Positions 4,853 to 5,607 of a DNA stretch of 5,607 bases are shown here, piece after piece. Origin of the DNA: Chloroflexota bacterium (GTDB lineage Bacteria > Chloroflexota > Anaerolineae > Promineifilales > Promineifilaceae); contig QQUD01000389.1 in NCBI GenBank assembly GCA_008501785.1, forward strand, positions 1-5,607, written 5' to 3'. The position numbers and the translations under genes were made by a program. Every line of letters starts with the position of its first letter. Positions within the stretch are counted from its first letter, which is position 1. The notes below the pieces were generated by a model that saw only the letters and a list, made by a program, of their open reading frames with translations, did not search any database and was not told the origin of the DNA.

Positions 4853-5607
4853 TTAAGCGTGTTTAATGCCATTAGCAAACAATCGCAGCCCATCCATCCC
4901 AGCTTCACCGCGATGGGTGCGCGGATGCTGCCAGGGAAAAATGTGGTTTTCTGGATGCGGCATCAACCCCATCACATTCCCCGCCGGATTAGACAGCGCA
5001 GCAATATCCAACACCGATCCATTCGGATTCGCCGGATACCCAACCGTTGATTGTTGATTGTGAATTTGGGACTGGTGTAATGGTGAATTGGTGTATTGAA
5101 GCGGAATCAAGTTGTCCGTTTGCAGCATTTCCGCAACTATTTCATCCTGCACCGAAAAACGCCCTTCCCCATGCGCCACCGGACAATAAATCGGTTCATT
5201 CATTCCCTGCGTAAACAAACAAGCACTGTTCGGATTCGGTTCCAAATAAACCCAGCGACATTCAAACTGCTCCGACTCATTGTAAGTCAACGTGATCGGC
5301 CGCTGGCTGATAGCTGATAGCTGATTGCTGACACCTGTTTGCAGCAAACCAGATTTCACCAACACCTGAAAGCCATTGCAAATACCGAGAACCGGACGGC
5401 CGTTTTCCACAAACTGCTGTAACCGCCCTTCAAACCGTTCACGCAAATCCATGCCCCACAACACACCCGCACCCAGGTCGTCGCCATACGAAAAGCCACC
5501 CGGAATCACCAACATGTGATAATCACGAAAACGTCGTTCCCCCTTTAGCAACTGATTGATATGCACAATCTCCGGCTCGCCACCCGCCAACTCACACGCC
5601 AGCGCCG
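4853..5607 (-). CDS. purQ: Phosphoribosylformylglycinamidine synthase, glutaminase subunit PurQ (5' end outside the window)
   Basis: PurQ hydrolyses glutamine and passes ammonia to PurL, which makes FGAM from FGAR; a small PurS usually completes the complex. The frame is open from the window edge (ALACELAGGEPEIVHIN) to the TAA at 4853-4855; probably 25-30 N-terminal residues are missing. The class I amidotransferase domain shows IPGGFSYGDDLGAG, LGICNGFQ with the nucleophile cysteine codon at 5378-5380, and MPHPENH with the catalytic His and Glu codons near 4955-4957 and 4949-4951. Two low-complexity stretches look inserted: SNQLSAISQ, and the Gln/Asn/Ser/His-rich run after LIPLQY. Both sit in the variable middle and spare the catalytic motifs, so the enzyme is probably functional. 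It is the first visible gene of the operon; purL and purS are likely neighbours beyond 5607, but this cannot be seen. Confidence 0.95.
   Translation of the reverse strand, partial: ALACELAGGEPEIVHINQLLKGERRFRDYHMLVIPGGFSYGDDLGAGVLWGMDLRERFEGRLQQFVENGRPVLGICNGFQVLVKSGLLQTGVSNQLSAISQRPITLTYNESEQFECRWVYLEPNPNSACLFTQGMNEPIYCPVAHGEGRFSVQDEIVAEMLQTDNLIPLQYTNSPLHQSQIHNQQSTVGYPANPNGSVLDIAALSNPAGNVMGLMPHPENHIFPWQHPRTHRGEAGMDGLRLFANGIKHA
5045..5101. repeat. Low-complexity insertion inside purQ (TTGATTG / GGTGTAATGGTGAATTGG type)
   Basis: The plus strand shows near-repeats TTGATTGTTGATTG and then GGTGTAA, GGTGAATTGG, GGTGTATTG. It is read in frame as about 19 residues dominated by Gln, Asn, Ser, Thr and His, between LIPLQY and GYPANPNGS, two blocks that are close together in ordinary PurQ proteins. 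The sequence resembles intergenic low-complexity DNA more than coding DNA. Confidence 0.65.
5306..5331. repeat. GCTGATA tandem repeat inside purQ
   Basis: Three direct units, GCTGATA, GCTGATA, GCTGATT, are followed by GCTGA. Read in frame on the minus strand they give SNQLSAISQ, between VKSGLLQTG and RPITLTYNES. Loop length varies here in PurQ, so a slippage-type expansion or a small repeat insertion would be tolerated. Confidence 0.7.
5394..5405. repeat. Iterated palindrome GGACGGCCGTTT in purQ
   Basis: Exact core octamer at 5396-5403; 10 of 12 consensus bases. Read as AAC GGC CGT (NGR) in VENGRPVLG, just before the nucleophile cysteine. Confidence 0.85.

Overview
The window is a stretch of a de novo purine biosynthesis operon. 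All genes read on the minus strand, so transcription runs from high to low coordinates: purQ (5' end outside the window), purC, a broken GxxExxY gene, purE, an intact two-domain GxxExxY gene, purK, and purF (3' part outside the window). The organism is a mid-GC bacterium. The long form of PurC, the extended standalone PurQ and the wording of PurF and PurK look most like Chloroflexota (Anaerolineae or Ardenticatenia-like). That placement is inference from memory of the families, and no rRNA or tRNA is present to test it.

The enzymes cover several steps of the IMP pathway. PurF makes phosphoribosylamine from PRPP and glutamine. PurQ is the glutaminase subunit of FGAM synthase. PurK and PurE together convert AIR to CAIR, and PurC makes SAICAR. 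All five look intact as far as they can be seen.

The unusual part is the non-enzymatic DNA. (1) The palindrome ACGGCCGT, core of AAACGGCCGTTT, occurs eight times exactly in 5.6 kb. Every copy is inside a coding region and all three reading frames are used, like a highly iterated palindrome. (2) Each of the four gene junctions holds an imperfect inverted repeat, in three unrelated sequence families: AAAGGAACAAAGG-type at purQ/purC and purC/purE, AGGAATCAACGAAT-type at purE/purK, and GAGACA-type at purK/purF. Two of these junctions also carry a GxxExxY gene flanked by the repeats. The repeats supply the last codons and stop codons of purC and purK. (3) Repeat-like DNA also sits in frame inside enzymes: a 31-nt near-perfect palindrome in purC and two low-complexity stretches in purQ.

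Layout: 1-605 purF (partial); 606-668 GAGACA repeat; 669-1838 purK; 1849-1913 hairpin; 1903-2718 GxxExxY gene; 2725-2789 second hairpin copy; 2799-3293 purE; 3294-3782 repeat-bounded GxxExxY pseudogene; 3759-4745 purC; 4746-4852 repeat without a gene; 4853-5607 purQ (partial). No RNA gene, CRISPR array, IS transposase or convincing intrinsic terminator was seen.
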